Shown: one piece after another, positions 14,599 through 22,816 of the stretch
Position numbering within the stretch: the stretch's first letter is position 1
Layout: the number at the start of each line of letters is the position of its first letter
Source of the DNA: CAZYYO01 sp964650965
Lineage (GTDB): Bacteria; Bacillota; Clostridia; Lachnospirales; Lachnospiraceae
NCBI GenBank assembly: GCA_964650965.1
Contig: CAZYYO010000039.1
Location: forward strand, 1-24,487
Direction: 5' to 3'
Length of the DNA: 24,487 nt
Position numbers and translations under genes: made by a program
The notes under the pieces: model-generated
What the model was told of the DNA's origin: nothing
Databases searched by the model: none
What the model saw: the letters and a program-made list of their open reading frames with translations, nothing else

Positions 14599-15870
14599 AT
14601 GGCAAAAGATTATATAAGGTGGGATAAGCTAGATAATACAGCAAATCTTTTCCCGGTGATTGCTGGTGAAGATATGACGAACACATATCGCATTAGTGTT
14701 ATGCTAAATGAAGATGTGGTTCCGGAGGTACTTCAAGAAGCATTGGATAAGGTAACACCCAAGATTCCTGGATTCAATATGCGTTTGCGTACAGGTGTGT
14801 TCTGGTATTATTTTGAGGAAAATGGAAAGAAGGCACCCCGTGTCGTACAAGAGGATACCTATCCATGTCGTTTTATCAAGCGAAATAAAAATAATAATTA
14901 TATGTTTCGTGTGACGTATTTTAAAAATAGAATTAACCTGGAGGTTTTCCACGTTCTTACCGATGGAATGGGAGGAATCTTTTTCCTGAAGGAACTGACC
15001 TATCAGTATTTACGGCTGATACATCCCCAGCTGATGGAGAAATTAGGCGATAAGCTTAGTTCTGAGACCTCTTTGAATCGAGAGGATAGCTTTAAGAAAA
15101 ATTTCAAGAAAAGCTCAGCTAGAAATTACAAGACTACCAAAGCCTTTTTAATTAAGGGGGAACGTCTGGCGTATAATGGATTGGGAGTTGTACACGGTTA
15201 TTTACCGATTCCTCAGTTAAAAAAAGTGTGTAAGACTTACGGTGTCAGCATCAACGAATATTTGGTAGCATGCTTTGTATGGGCAGCATATTTGGAGTAT
15301 TATCGAAAGATTACGAAAAAACGTCCCATTCGAGTGGCAGTTCCAGTAAATCTTCGTCCATTTTTTAACTCTATCACTACCAAGAATTTCTTCGTAATGG
15401 TATCGGCTGAATTTGTTCCAATGAAGGATGAGTATACCTTCCAGGAGATTGTAGATACGGTGCGAGATTGCTTAAGAGAACAGATTAATAAGGAGAATCT
15501 TGAGAAAATTTTTTCCTTTAATGTGTCAAATGAACAATATTTTATTGCAAGAGCAGTGCCGCTTCCTATTAAGAATCTGGCGATGCGACTGGTATATACC
15601 CAATCAGCGCTGGCGAATACTACAACTATTACTAATATTGGAAATATTAAGGTTGCACCGGATTATGAACCATATATTAAGATGTTTCATTCCTTCCTGG
15701 CGTTCTCTAAAGGCCAGAACCTGAAGGCTACCATTACCTCCTATCAGGATACCTTGGTGTATTCCTACACCTCGGCATGGGAGGACCCATCGATCCAAAA
15801 GCGGGTATTTCGGCGTATTGCTGAAGATGGAGTAGATGTAAAAATTGAGACAAATGGGGTGTATGTATGA
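14599..15870 (+). CDS. Condensation-domain-like (alcohol acetyltransferase-type) acyltransferase
   Basis: A 423-aa protein with the chloramphenicol-acetyltransferase/condensation-domain fold signature HVLTDGMGG (118-126), the HxxxDG catalytic motif, early in the chain. The C-terminal half carries the second-lobe features expected of this superfamily (PIRVAVPVNLRPFF, where a conserved Arg stabilises the fold, and SALANTTTITNIGN near the end). Such proteins transfer acyl groups from CoA or carrier-protein thioesters to alcohols or amines. No carrier domain or signal peptide is present, so it is likely cytosolic or peripheral at the membrane. It lies between an SDR and a zinc-ribbon membrane protein whose start overlaps its stop by four bases (ATGA), implying translational coupling. 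The product is unknown. Confidence 0.8.
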   Translation: MAKDYIRWDKLDNTANLFPVIAGEDMTNTYRISVMLNEDVVPEVLQEALDKVTPKIPGFNMRLRTGVFWYYFEENGKKAPRVVQEDTYPCRFIKRNKNNNYMFRVTYFKNRINLEVFHVLTDGMGGIFFLKELTYQYLRLIHPQLMEKLGDKLSSETSLNREDSFKKNFKKSSARNYKTTKAFLIKGERLAYNGLGVVHGYLPIPQLKKVCKTYGVSINEYLVACFVWAAYLEYYRKITKKRPIRVAVPVNLRPFFNSITTKNFFVMVSAEFVPMKDEYTFQEIVDTVRDCLREQINKENLEKIFSFNVSNEQYFIARAVPLPIKNLAMRLVYTQSALANTTTITNIGNIKVAPDYEPYIKMFHSFLAFSKGQNLKATITSYQDTLVYSYTSAWEDPSIQKRVFRRIAEDGVDVKIETNGVYV

Positions 15871-16538
15871 GAACATGTAGTCATTGTAAATTAGAAATAT
15901 TAGATATTACCGATCATTGTCCTTTGTGTAATGCAGTGTTGGAACAGACCGACATTGATGAAAATGAAACGGGAACATATCCGGATATTTATCATAAGAT
16001 TAAGAAGTTGAATTTTGTCTTTCGCATTATTCTCTTTCTTGCCATTGTGGTGGCTGGCGTTTCTATTGTGATTAATGTAAGCCAGCAAAATGATTTCTGG
16101 TGGAGCATTATTGTATGTGCAGGACTGATTTATACATTGTTAATGCTGTATGTGTTTGTAAATGATGGCATAGGATATCTGGGAAGAATATTTACCGGAT
16201 TTATAGGGGGCGCCATTCTTGTGATTTTGATTGATTATATTATGGGATTCCATGGCTGGTCTGTAGATTATGTGCTTCCTGCAACGATGATACTTGCAGA
16301 TGTTACGTTGCTATTACTTATGATAATTAATCGGCGAAACTGGCAAAGCTATATGATTGTCCAGATTATCATGATTCTTATGGGAATCGTACCATTGGTA
16401 TTGATCTATTTTGGAATTGTTAAGGAACCGGCAGTATCCGAAGCTGCATTTGGATGTTCCATTATCCTCTTCCTAGGTTCTGTAATCCTTGGTGGAAGAA
16501 CTGCTGTGAATGAATTAAAGAGAAGATTTCATATTTAA
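15867..16538 (+). CDS. Zinc-ribbon integral membrane protein (DUF6320-like)
   Basis: A 223-aa protein. The N terminus holds a CxxC...CxxC zinc ribbon (Cys4, Cys7, Cys18, Cys21), followed by an acidic linker and about six hydrophobic segments between roughly residues 50 and 210. It ends in a short basic tail (ELKRRFHI). I associate this architecture with the DUF6320 family found beside acyltransferases in Lachnospiraceae; no function is known to me. Its ATG overlaps the acyltransferase stop in ATGA, so the two are made together and may form a membrane-associated complex. A strong terminator follows within 25 bases of the stop. Confidence 0.85.
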   Translation: MRTCSHCKLEILDITDHCPLCNAVLEQTDIDENETGTYPDIYHKIKKLNFVFRIILFLAIVVAGVSIVINVSQQNDFWWSIIVCAGLIYTLLMLYVFVNDGIGYLGRIFTGFIGGAILVILIDYIMGFHGWSVDYVLPATMILADVTLLLLMIINRRNWQSYMIVQIIMILMGIVPLVLIYFGIVKEPAVSEAAFGCSIILFLGSVILGGRTAVNELKRRFHI

Positions 16539-16560
16539 AGAAACAGAAGAAAAAAGAAAC

Positions 16561-16598
16561 CTCCTGTGCCAAGCGAAACTTGGTGCAGGAGTTTTTTT
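16561..16598. terminator. Bidirectional terminator between the acyltransferase operon and pfp
   Basis: A 13-bp stem (16561-16573 with 16579-16591, two or three wobble pairs) has loop CGAAA and is followed by seven T. An A-rich tract before it supplies a U tract for the convergent gene on the minus strand. Confidence 0.9.
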
Positions 16599-16626
16599 CT
16601 AGTGGGCCTGGCGGTACACGTTTCTT

Positions 16627-17862
16627 CTATAATAAATGGGAAATGTTCAGATAATCCGGAATACCGTTTTTAAATGGAATTTCCGGTTCACCCTGAATGA
16701 GGGGCAGCAGGTAATCAACCATTTCTGAGGTGACTTGATTGCCTCGCGCATTTATAAAGTTCTGAGGAACATGTTTTACTTCATTGGCAATGCCACTGAT
16801 ATCGGCATATCCGATGGAGCATCGGTATGGAGACTGGGTTTCTCGAACAATACATACCATAACACCGGAGATATTTTCCAGAGACAGTTCCACGGCTTTT
16901 TCACCACAGGCAACGGATTCGTCAAGATCAGTTAAGGAGGATAAATGTGCACCACAGCGCTGTAATACATTGATTTCCACAGAACGAACCTTTACATTTA
17001 AAGCATCCTTTATAATATACTCTAAAGCTTTTCCTGCACCGCTTAACTGGCTATGTCCAAATTGGTCATTGGAAGCCTGGGATGCACTGATATAATTTCC
17101 TTTGTCATCATGAATTCCTTCTGATATGGCAATAATGATGTTGTCCTTATGCTTCAATAGTTCCTCTACGTCTGCGATACATTCCTCCTGGTTGAAATCG
17201 CGCTCTGGAAGATAGATCAGGTCAGGCGCCTGGTTGTATTCATTTCTTGCAAGAACAGAGGCTGCAGTTAACCAGCCAGCATCTCGTCCCATAATTTCCA
17301 CAATGGTTACACTTTTTAGCTGATAAATATAGGTGTCGTGGGCTATTTCTAAAAGAGAACTAGCGACATATTTAGCAGCAGAGCCGAATCCCGGCGTGTG
17401 ATCGGTACCATATAAATCATTATCAATGGTTTTGGGAATTCCAATAATGACAACGGGACTGTCAATACTTTTTCCATAGGAAGAGAGTTTTAGGACCGTG
17501 TCCATGGAATCATTTCCCCCGATATAGAAAAAAGCACGAATCTTCATTTCCTGAAAAAAATCAAAAATCTGCTGATATACCTCCGGTTCCTTGGTAACTT
17601 CTGGCAGTTTATAGCGACAGGACCCCAGATACATGGCCGGAGTGATTTTTAATTTGGAAAGAAAAGAAGCATCCTCCTTGGCTTTCTCACTTAAATTCAT
17701 AATACGGTGGTTAAGAATTCCGGTAATGCCGTTAAGGGCGCCATATACATTTTCGAAACAATTCAGTTGCATAGCACCTTTAATAACGCCGCTAAGGCTG
17801 GCATTAATTGCTACGGTAGGTCCACCGGACTGAGCTACAATACAATTTGTTTTTTGATTCAT
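16627..17862 (-). CDS. pfp: Pyrophosphate-dependent 6-phosphofructokinase
   Basis: Interconverts fructose 6-phosphate and fructose 1,6-bisphosphate using PPi; cytosolic glycolysis. At 411 aa it fits the PPi-PFK group. IAQSGGPTVAIN-type opening, YIGGNDSMDT (113-122) and GIPKTIDNDL (141-150) are visible, with MGRDAGWLTA later. The Lys in PKTIDND and the Asp in GGND are the residues that replace glycines of ATP-dependent enzymes and favour PPi. GGND is a slight variant of the usual GGDD. The start has AGGAG (17873-17877 on the minus strand) ten bases upstream. It is monocistronic with its own candidate promoter and shares the terminator of the convergent operon. Confidence 0.93.
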   Translation of the reverse strand: MNQKTNCIVAQSGGPTVAINASLSGVIKGAMQLNCFENVYGALNGITGILNHRIMNLSEKAKEDASFLSKLKITPAMYLGSCRYKLPEVTKEPEVYQQIFDFFQEMKIRAFFYIGGNDSMDTVLKLSSYGKSIDSPVVIIGIPKTIDNDLYGTDHTPGFGSAAKYVASSLLEIAHDTYIYQLKSVTIVEIMGRDAGWLTAASVLARNEYNQAPDLIYLPERDFNQEECIADVEELLKHKDNIIIAISEGIHDDKGNYISASQASNDQFGHSQLSGAGKALEYIIKDALNVKVRSVEINVLQRCGAHLSSLTDLDESVACGEKAVELSLENISGVMVCIVRETQSPYRCSIGYADISGIANEVKHVPQNFINARGNQVTSEMVDYLLPLIQGEPEIPFKNGIPDYLNISHLL

Positions 17863-17902
17863 AATCTGTGTTCTCCTGTTATGGTGTTATTGATTCCTTT
17901 GT

Positions 17903-17931
17903 ATCTTATCATATCATTTTCTAAAACTCAA
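17903..17931 (-). promoter_or_regulatory. Candidate promoter of pfp
   Basis: On the minus strand TTGAGT (17931-17926), a 17-base spacer and TAAGAT (17908-17903). Both boxes match at four of six positions. It lies about 40 bases upstream of the start codon. Confidence 0.5.
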
Positions 17932-18063
17932 AGCGAAAGCTGAATGTCCAAATAATCGGACTATAAAAATGATATTTTTTATTCATAAAAAAAACAATAA
18001 CAAAGAGCGCCTTCATAGATATCTCTGTGAAATGATAGGTGAATCTTATAAGGAGGAATGCAT

Positions 18064-18267
18064 ATGAATACCAAAAAAAGAGGATTAGATAAAGAGACCA
18101 TTATTGCCTGCGCATTGATTGCTATCGCTGAATCCATAGGAATTATATTCCTTGGATTGGTGGTGCTTGGAGTGGATATTAATGACTGTAACAGCACAAT
18201 TTTATTAGGTGCTTATTCTTTATTAACTGGTGGAATCTGGGGAATTCTTTTATGCAGAAATTGTTGA
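18064..18267 (+). CDS. Small two-helix membrane protein (hypothetical)
   Basis: A 67-aa protein starting MNTKKRGLDKETII, with two hydrophobic helices (about residues 13-37 and 44-62) and a short CRNC end. I do not recognise a family. The start at 18064 is chosen because AGGAGG (18051-18056) is seven bases away; the upstream ATG at 18058 is too close. The leader contains a small hairpin (18012-18019 with 18024-18031). The stop codon overlaps the -35 box of the next promoter, suggesting a compact arrangement with the surface-protein operon. No function can be assigned. Confidence 0.65.
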   Translation: MNTKKRGLDKETIIACALIAIAESIGIIFLGLVVLGVDINDCNSTILLGAYSLLTGGIWGILLCRNC

Positions 18268-18292
18268 CGTAATCACCATTGTTTCCTATAAT
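18264..18292 (+). promoter_or_regulatory. Strong promoter for the surface protein-clpC operon
   Basis: TTGACG (18264-18269), a 17-base spacer and a consensus TATAAT (18287-18292). The -35 box overlaps the preceding stop codon. I see neither a CIRCE element nor a CtsR-type direct repeat near it, so heat-shock control of clpC is not visible here. Confidence 0.85.
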
Positions 18293-18355
18293 CTATTGTA
18301 ATGGAGTTTCTCCAGAACATAGGATGGATTAGAAAACACACATGAGGTGAATGAC

Positions 18356-19699
18356 ATGAATAGAAAATATAAAGTTGCTCTCGCAATTCTGGTTATGATT
18401 GCATTTCTATCTGGAAATGGCATGCTGGCAAAGGCAGCAGGAACCACCAGTATCGCAGTATCAAAAAGTTCGTTGGAGGTTGGCGGCTCTGTGAATGTAA
18501 CTGTACAGGCCAGTGAAAGTGCAACCATGAATGTGAAATACAATTCAGGTGTACTTACCTTTGCATCCTGCGATGCATCGGGCTACACTACCAGTGGCAA
18601 TGTAGTAACTTTTACCGGAAGTAATGCAACCATTAAATTTAATGCGGCTGCAGAAGGAAAATCTGCGATAGTTGTATCTTCAGATACTGTCAGCGGAAGC
18701 AGTACCCCAATTACTGTTTCAGCAGCTAGCGCAGATAATAATACAACATCAAATGATACTGCAGCAAACAGTAATACCACAGGACAGTTCACCGTTGATG
18801 GTGTACCTTATGTGGTTTCAGAACGATATGCCAGCAGTGAGATTCCCGCCGGATTTAATAAGACAAAGCTTTCGATTGCTGGTGGAACCTATAATGAATT
18901 ATCCAATGGAACCATGACTTTGGTTTATCTGAAACCAGCATCTAATACCAGAGGCTCCGGTACCTTTTATATTTATAATGAATCAGATAATTCAGTAGCT
19001 CCATTTACCATGATTGGAACGATGGAGCACTATGTGATTCTTCTTACACCAGACAGTAAATTTATGGATCGTCTGCAGGAAGCAACCTGTACCATTGATG
19101 AAAAAGAAATTTCCATGTATCAGATTCAAGACGGAACTGCTACCGATTTCTATTATGCTTATGGCGTGAACCAGAACGGTACCCAGGGATGGTTCCAGTA
19201 TGATGTTACGGATGGATCTATTCAGAGAGTTAATACAGATATGGTTACCGTGGAAAACGCAGAAGACGAGGAGACCCCGGCAGCAGATGCTGCTACTTCC
19301 AGTGGGGATAAAGAGAAGCTAAAACAGTACCGTCTGATGATAGCAGGTCTTATTTTTCTATTGGTGGCATTTTTGATTGTAATTATTAATTTAAAATTAT
19401 CATCAAAGAAAATAGAGGAAGATGACAATGAAGATACGGATAGAAGCCTAGAAGAGGGAGAACGGGCAATTACCTTAGAAGAGGCTACAGCAGAATCAGA
19501 TGCTAAATTAGAGGAAGAAGAAGCTGTGAAAATGAGCCGGAAGGAGCGTAGAATTCGTAGAAGACTAGAGGAGGATATTTTTGCAGATATCGAAGAATCC
19601 GTTCCTGAGAAAGTAAGCAAAAAGAAAGAAGATACGGAAGATAATAAAGAATCTAAGGAAGCAAAATCAATTGAGGTCCTTGATTTAAACGACTTATAG
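18356..19699 (+). CDS. Secreted, membrane-anchored surface protein with Ig-like domain
   Basis: A 447-aa type I membrane protein. The signal peptide covers about residues 1-28 (MNRKYK, then a hydrophobic core, ending in LAKAAG). An immunoglobulin/cohesin-like beta domain follows (about 30-125: a repeated T/S/V-rich pattern with SSLEVGGSVNVTV and YNSGVLTF). Then comes a Thr/Asn/Ser-rich linker and a second extracellular region (about 145-300). A single transmembrane helix lies at about 328-350, followed by a long, highly charged cytoplasmic tail rich in Glu and Lys. The start at 18356 has GAGGTGA five bases upstream; the earlier GTG at 18347 is less likely. The stop lies 22 bases before clpC, implying co-transcription, which is unusual for a surface protein. 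Function unknown. Confidence 0.8.
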   Translation: MNRKYKVALAILVMIAFLSGNGMLAKAAGTTSIAVSKSSLEVGGSVNVTVQASESATMNVKYNSGVLTFASCDASGYTTSGNVVTFTGSNATIKFNAAAEGKSAIVVSSDTVSGSSTPITVSAASADNNTTSNDTAANSNTTGQFTVDGVPYVVSERYASSEIPAGFNKTKLSIAGGTYNELSNGTMTLVYLKPASNTRGSGTFYIYNESDNSVAPFTMIGTMEHYVILLTPDSKFMDRLQEATCTIDEKEISMYQIQDGTATDFYYAYGVNQNGTQGWFQYDVTDGSIQRVNTDMVTVENAEDEETPAADAATSSGDKEKLKQYRLMIAGLIFLLVAFLIVIINLKLSSKKIEEDDNEDTDRSLEEGERAITLEEATAESDAKLEEEEAVKMSRKERRIRRRLEEDIFADIEESVPEKVSKKKEDTEDNKESKEAKSIEVLDLNDL

Positions 19700-19721
19700 A
19701 AGTAGTGGAGGATATGACAGC

Positions 19722-22169
19722 ATGGAGTTTACAAAACAGGCAAAAAAGGCGGTAGAGTTTGGAAAACGCATTTCCAAAAAGCTTTCCCATAATTATATTG
19801 GAACGGAACATCTTCTTATTGGGCTTGTCAAGGAAAAAGATGGACTGGCTTCTAGAGTACTGCTTCACGAAGGCATTACAGAGGAAGGATTGATTAAACT
19901 TATTTCGGAATTAATTGCCCCAGGTAATGAAGTGGCTATTATGGAACGGGATGGGGAAACACCAAAGCTGCAACAGCTGATGGAACATGCAGAAAGTGAA
20001 GCAAATCAATGCAAATCTTCAGAAATCGGAACAGAACATATTCTTCTTGCAATTTTAAAAATGCCGGATACGGCAGCTGCTAGATTACTGAATTCTATGG
20101 GGGTAAATCCCCAGAAGCTTTTCTCAGAAACCATATCAGCCATGGGAAAAGAAGGTGTGGCATATAAAGAGGATATGGCACAGCGGAACAATCGGAGAAA
20201 ATCAACCTCTGAAACCCCTACCCTGCAGCAATATTCTAGAGATTTAACGAAAATGGCAGCAGAAGGGAAATTAGATCCTGTCATTGGAAGAGAACAGGAA
20301 ATACAAAGAGTTATTCAGATTTTAAGTCGACGTGGAAAAAATAATCCATGCTTAATTGGAGAGCCGGGAGTGGGAAAAACGGCGATTGTTGAAGGACTGG
20401 CACAGCGGATTGAATCCGATATGGTGCCTGATTCTGTGAAAGGGAAAAAAGTAATGTCACTGGACCTTTCCGGAATGGTTGCAGGCTCAAAATATCGTGG
20501 AGAGTTTGAAGAGCGAATTAAGAAGGTTATTGGTGAAGTAATTGCCAGTGGTAATGTTCTGCTATTCATTGATGAAATGCATACCATTATTGGAGCAGGC
20601 GGAGCTGAAGGTGCCATTGATGCTTCTAACATTTTAAAGCCGGCTATGGCTAGAGGAGAAATCCAGATTATTGGAGCAACAACTATCACGGAATATCGCA
20701 AGTACGTGGAGAAGGATGCAGCGCTTGAGAGACGTTTTCAACCGGTAACAGTAGAAGAACCTTCCAAGGATGAAACCATAGCTATATTAAATGGAATCAA
20801 GAATCAGTATGAGCAGCATCATAATGTAACCATTAGCCAGGAAGCTGTTCTTGCATCTGTTGAGTTATCGGAACGATATATTTCGGATCGGTTTCTTCCA
20901 GACAAAGCGATTGATCTTATGGATGAGGCGGCAGCCAGACTTCGTCTTATGGCAGTGAAGGCTCCAAAGCAGATCAGTGAGCTTGAAGAGGAAGAAAAAG
21001 AGAAAAATCGTGCTTTAGAGGAAGCTATTGTAGCTCAGGATATACCATTGGCTTCTCAAATGAAGAAAGAAAAAGAAGCATGTGCTGCTCAAATTCTACG
21101 TTTAAAGAAAAAATACAATCGAGATAAATTGAAGAAAAATCTGGTACTTACAGAAGAAGATGTTGCACAGGTGGTGTCTGTTTGGACCAAAATACCAGTT
21201 GCTAAATTAAATGAGAAGGAAACCGTACGCCTTCGTAATATGGAAAAAATACTTCATAAGCGTGTCATTGGACAGGAAGAAGCCGTCAGTGCGGTGTCTA
21301 GAGCTGTTCGCCGAGGTCGTGTTGGTCTGAAAGAGGCTGGCCGTCCCATAGGATCATTTTTGTTCCTTGGTCCTACCGGTGTAGGAAAAACGGAAATATC
21401 CAAGGCACTGGCGGAAGCTGTATTTGGTAATGAAGATTCCATGATTCGTGTTGATATGACAGAGTACATGGAGAAGCATAGTGTGTCTAAAATGATTGGC
21501 TCTCCTCCCGGATATGTTGGATATGAGGAAGGTGGTCAATTAAGCGAAAAGGTGAGACGAAATCCATATTCCGTCATTTTATTTGATGAAATAGAGAAGG
21601 CTCATCAGGATGTATTTAACATTTTACTTCAGGTGTTGGATGATGGGCATATTACAGATGCTCAGGGACGAAAGGTAGATTTCAAAAATACGATTATTAT
21701 TATGACAAGTAATGCTGGAGCGCAGGCCATTGTTGAACCTAAGAAGCTGGGATTTGCCTCCGCGGATGATGCTGCCCATAATTATGAATTTATGAAAAAC
21801 GGTGTCATGGAAGAAGTGAAACGTATCTTTAAGCCAGAATTTTTAAATCGAATTGACGAAACCATAGTATTCCGCGCGCTTACAAAAGAGGATATGAAGC
21901 ACATTGTTACCATTATGTCTAAGGCATTAATTGCCAGATGCCAAGAACAGATGAATATTACACTGAAAATTAGAAGTACAGTGAATACCTATATTGTGGA
22001 CAATGCTTATGATCCCAAATATGGAGCGCGTCCATTAAGAAGAAAAATTCAGACGGATTTAGAGGATGTACTTGCGGAAGAGATCCTTGCTGGAAAGATA
22101 AAAAATGGAGATGAAGTTACAGCAACCGTTAAGAAAAATAAAATTGTGTTTGAGACAGAAAAGAAATAA
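19722..22169 (+). CDS. clpC: ClpC-type AAA+ chaperone/protease ATPase
   Basis: ATP-driven unfoldase that feeds substrates to ClpP, in the cytosol. At 815 aa it has the ClpC layout: two N-terminal Clp repeats (about 1-145), AAA domain 1 with Walker A GEPGVGKT (213-220), a short coiled-coil middle domain (about 400-470, much shorter than in ClpB), AAA domain 2 with Walker A GPTGVGKT (550-557), and a C-terminal D2-small domain. The start at 19722 follows GGAG at 19707-19710. In many Firmicutes clpC is preceded by ctsR, mcsA and mcsB. Here those genes are absent, and the upstream partner is a surface protein; the downstream link to radA is the usual one. Confidence 0.96.
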   Translation: MEFTKQAKKAVEFGKRISKKLSHNYIGTEHLLIGLVKEKDGLASRVLLHEGITEEGLIKLISELIAPGNEVAIMERDGETPKLQQLMEHAESEANQCKSSEIGTEHILLAILKMPDTAAARLLNSMGVNPQKLFSETISAMGKEGVAYKEDMAQRNNRRKSTSETPTLQQYSRDLTKMAAEGKLDPVIGREQEIQRVIQILSRRGKNNPCLIGEPGVGKTAIVEGLAQRIESDMVPDSVKGKKVMSLDLSGMVAGSKYRGEFEERIKKVIGEVIASGNVLLFIDEMHTIIGAGGAEGAIDASNILKPAMARGEIQIIGATTITEYRKYVEKDAALERRFQPVTVEEPSKDETIAILNGIKNQYEQHHNVTISQEAVLASVELSERYISDRFLPDKAIDLMDEAAARLRLMAVKAPKQISELEEEEKEKNRALEEAIVAQDIPLASQMKKEKEACAAQILRLKKKYNRDKLKKNLVLTEEDVAQVVSVWTKIPVAKLNEKETVRLRNMEKILHKRVIGQEEAVSAVSRAVRRGRVGLKEAGRPIGSFLFLGPTGVGKTEISKALAEAVFGNEDSMIRVDMTEYMEKHSVSKMIGSPPGYVGYEEGGQLSEKVRRNPYSVILFDEIEKAHQDVFNILLQVLDDGHITDAQGRKVDFKNTIIIMTSNAGAQAIVEPKKLGFASADDAAHNYEFMKNGVMEEVKRIFKPEFLNRIDETIVFRALTKEDMKHIVTIMSKALIARCQEQMNITLKIRSTVNTYIVDNAYDPKYGARPLRRKIQTDLEDVLAEEILAGKIKNGDEVTATVKKNKIVFETEKK

Positions 22170-22218
22170 CAGGTCATAGAAATATTTATTAAATTACTAT
22201 GAAATTCCAGTAAACATA

Positions 22219-22247
22219 TGGAAAAAAGAAATGGGTTATTATATAAT
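22219..22247 (+). promoter_or_regulatory. Candidate promoter for the 137-aa protein and radA
   Basis: TGGAAA (22219-22224), a 17-base spacer and consensus TATAAT (22242-22247), about 60 bases before the coding start. It would allow the 137-aa protein to be expressed apart from clpC. Confidence 0.55.
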
Positions 22248-22305
22248 AAAACACATAAAGAGACAACAAATGTCAAAGGCAACGAAAGGTGCAGGAGGAG
22301 AGAAA

Positions 22306-22719
22306 ATGGCTGTTATTAGCGAATTAATTCGTAGTGAGTCAGATGGAACCATTAGTTTTGGGGATTACACGTTGACAAGCAAATCTAAGTTGGAAGATTT
22401 TAAGCATGAAGGTGATTTATATAAGGTTAAGACATTTTGTGAAATCACCAAATTAGAAAGAAATGGGATGTTCGTATACGAATCTGTTCCTGGTACAGCA
22501 GTAGAACATTTAAAAGTGACGGAAGATGGCGTTGCGTTTCATGTGGAAGGGAATGAAGATGCCCAGATTACATTGGAATTGGAACCAGAAGCTGAGTATG
22601 ATATTACAGTAGCGGAAGCAGATGCTGGAAAAATGAAGACAAATCTTGGGGGAAAGCTAAGCCTGAGCGTTGAGTTAGATCCTCATAGTCGTGTAGAAGT
22701 TAAGGTTTCCAAGGTTTAG
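22306..22719 (+). CDS. Conserved Lachnospiraceae protein (often labelled endosialidase)
   Basis: A 137-aa acidic protein beginning MAVISELIRSESDGTISFGDY, with alternating beta-strand-like segments (LYKVKTFCEITKLERNGMFVYESVPGTAV; ITLELEPEAEYDITV; LGGKLSLSVELD). I remember highly similar proteins in Lachnospiraceae genomes annotated as endosialidase, but a protein this short shows no catalytic features of that enzyme, so the label is probably propagated error. There is no signal peptide or membrane helix, so it is likely cytosolic. GGAGGAG (about 22294-22300) supports the start at 22306; the longer frame from 22231 includes promoter sequence. It sits between clpC and radA, with a hairpin terminator between it and radA. 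Role unknown. Confidence 0.8.
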   Translation: MAVISELIRSESDGTISFGDYTLTSKSKLEDFKHEGDLYKVKTFCEITKLERNGMFVYESVPGTAVEHLKVTEDGVAFHVEGNEDAQITLELEPEAEYDITVAEADAGKMKTNLGGKLSLSVELDPHSRVEVKVSKV

Positions 22720-22760
22720 AGAAGCAGCACAAAGCTTATATTGGTGAAGTTACAAGAAGG

Positions 22761-22787
22761 GACCCTACCAGAAATGGTAGGGTCTTT
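22761..22787 (+). terminator. Hairpin between the 137-aa gene and radA
   Basis: GACCCTACCA (22761-22770) and TGGTAGGGTC (22775-22784) form a perfect 10-bp stem with a GAAA loop. Only three T follow, so termination may be partial and radA may receive readthrough; I see no separate radA promoter. Confidence 0.65.
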
Positions 22788-22816
22788 GCAACAAAATGGC
22801 GAAAAAGGAGTGTACA

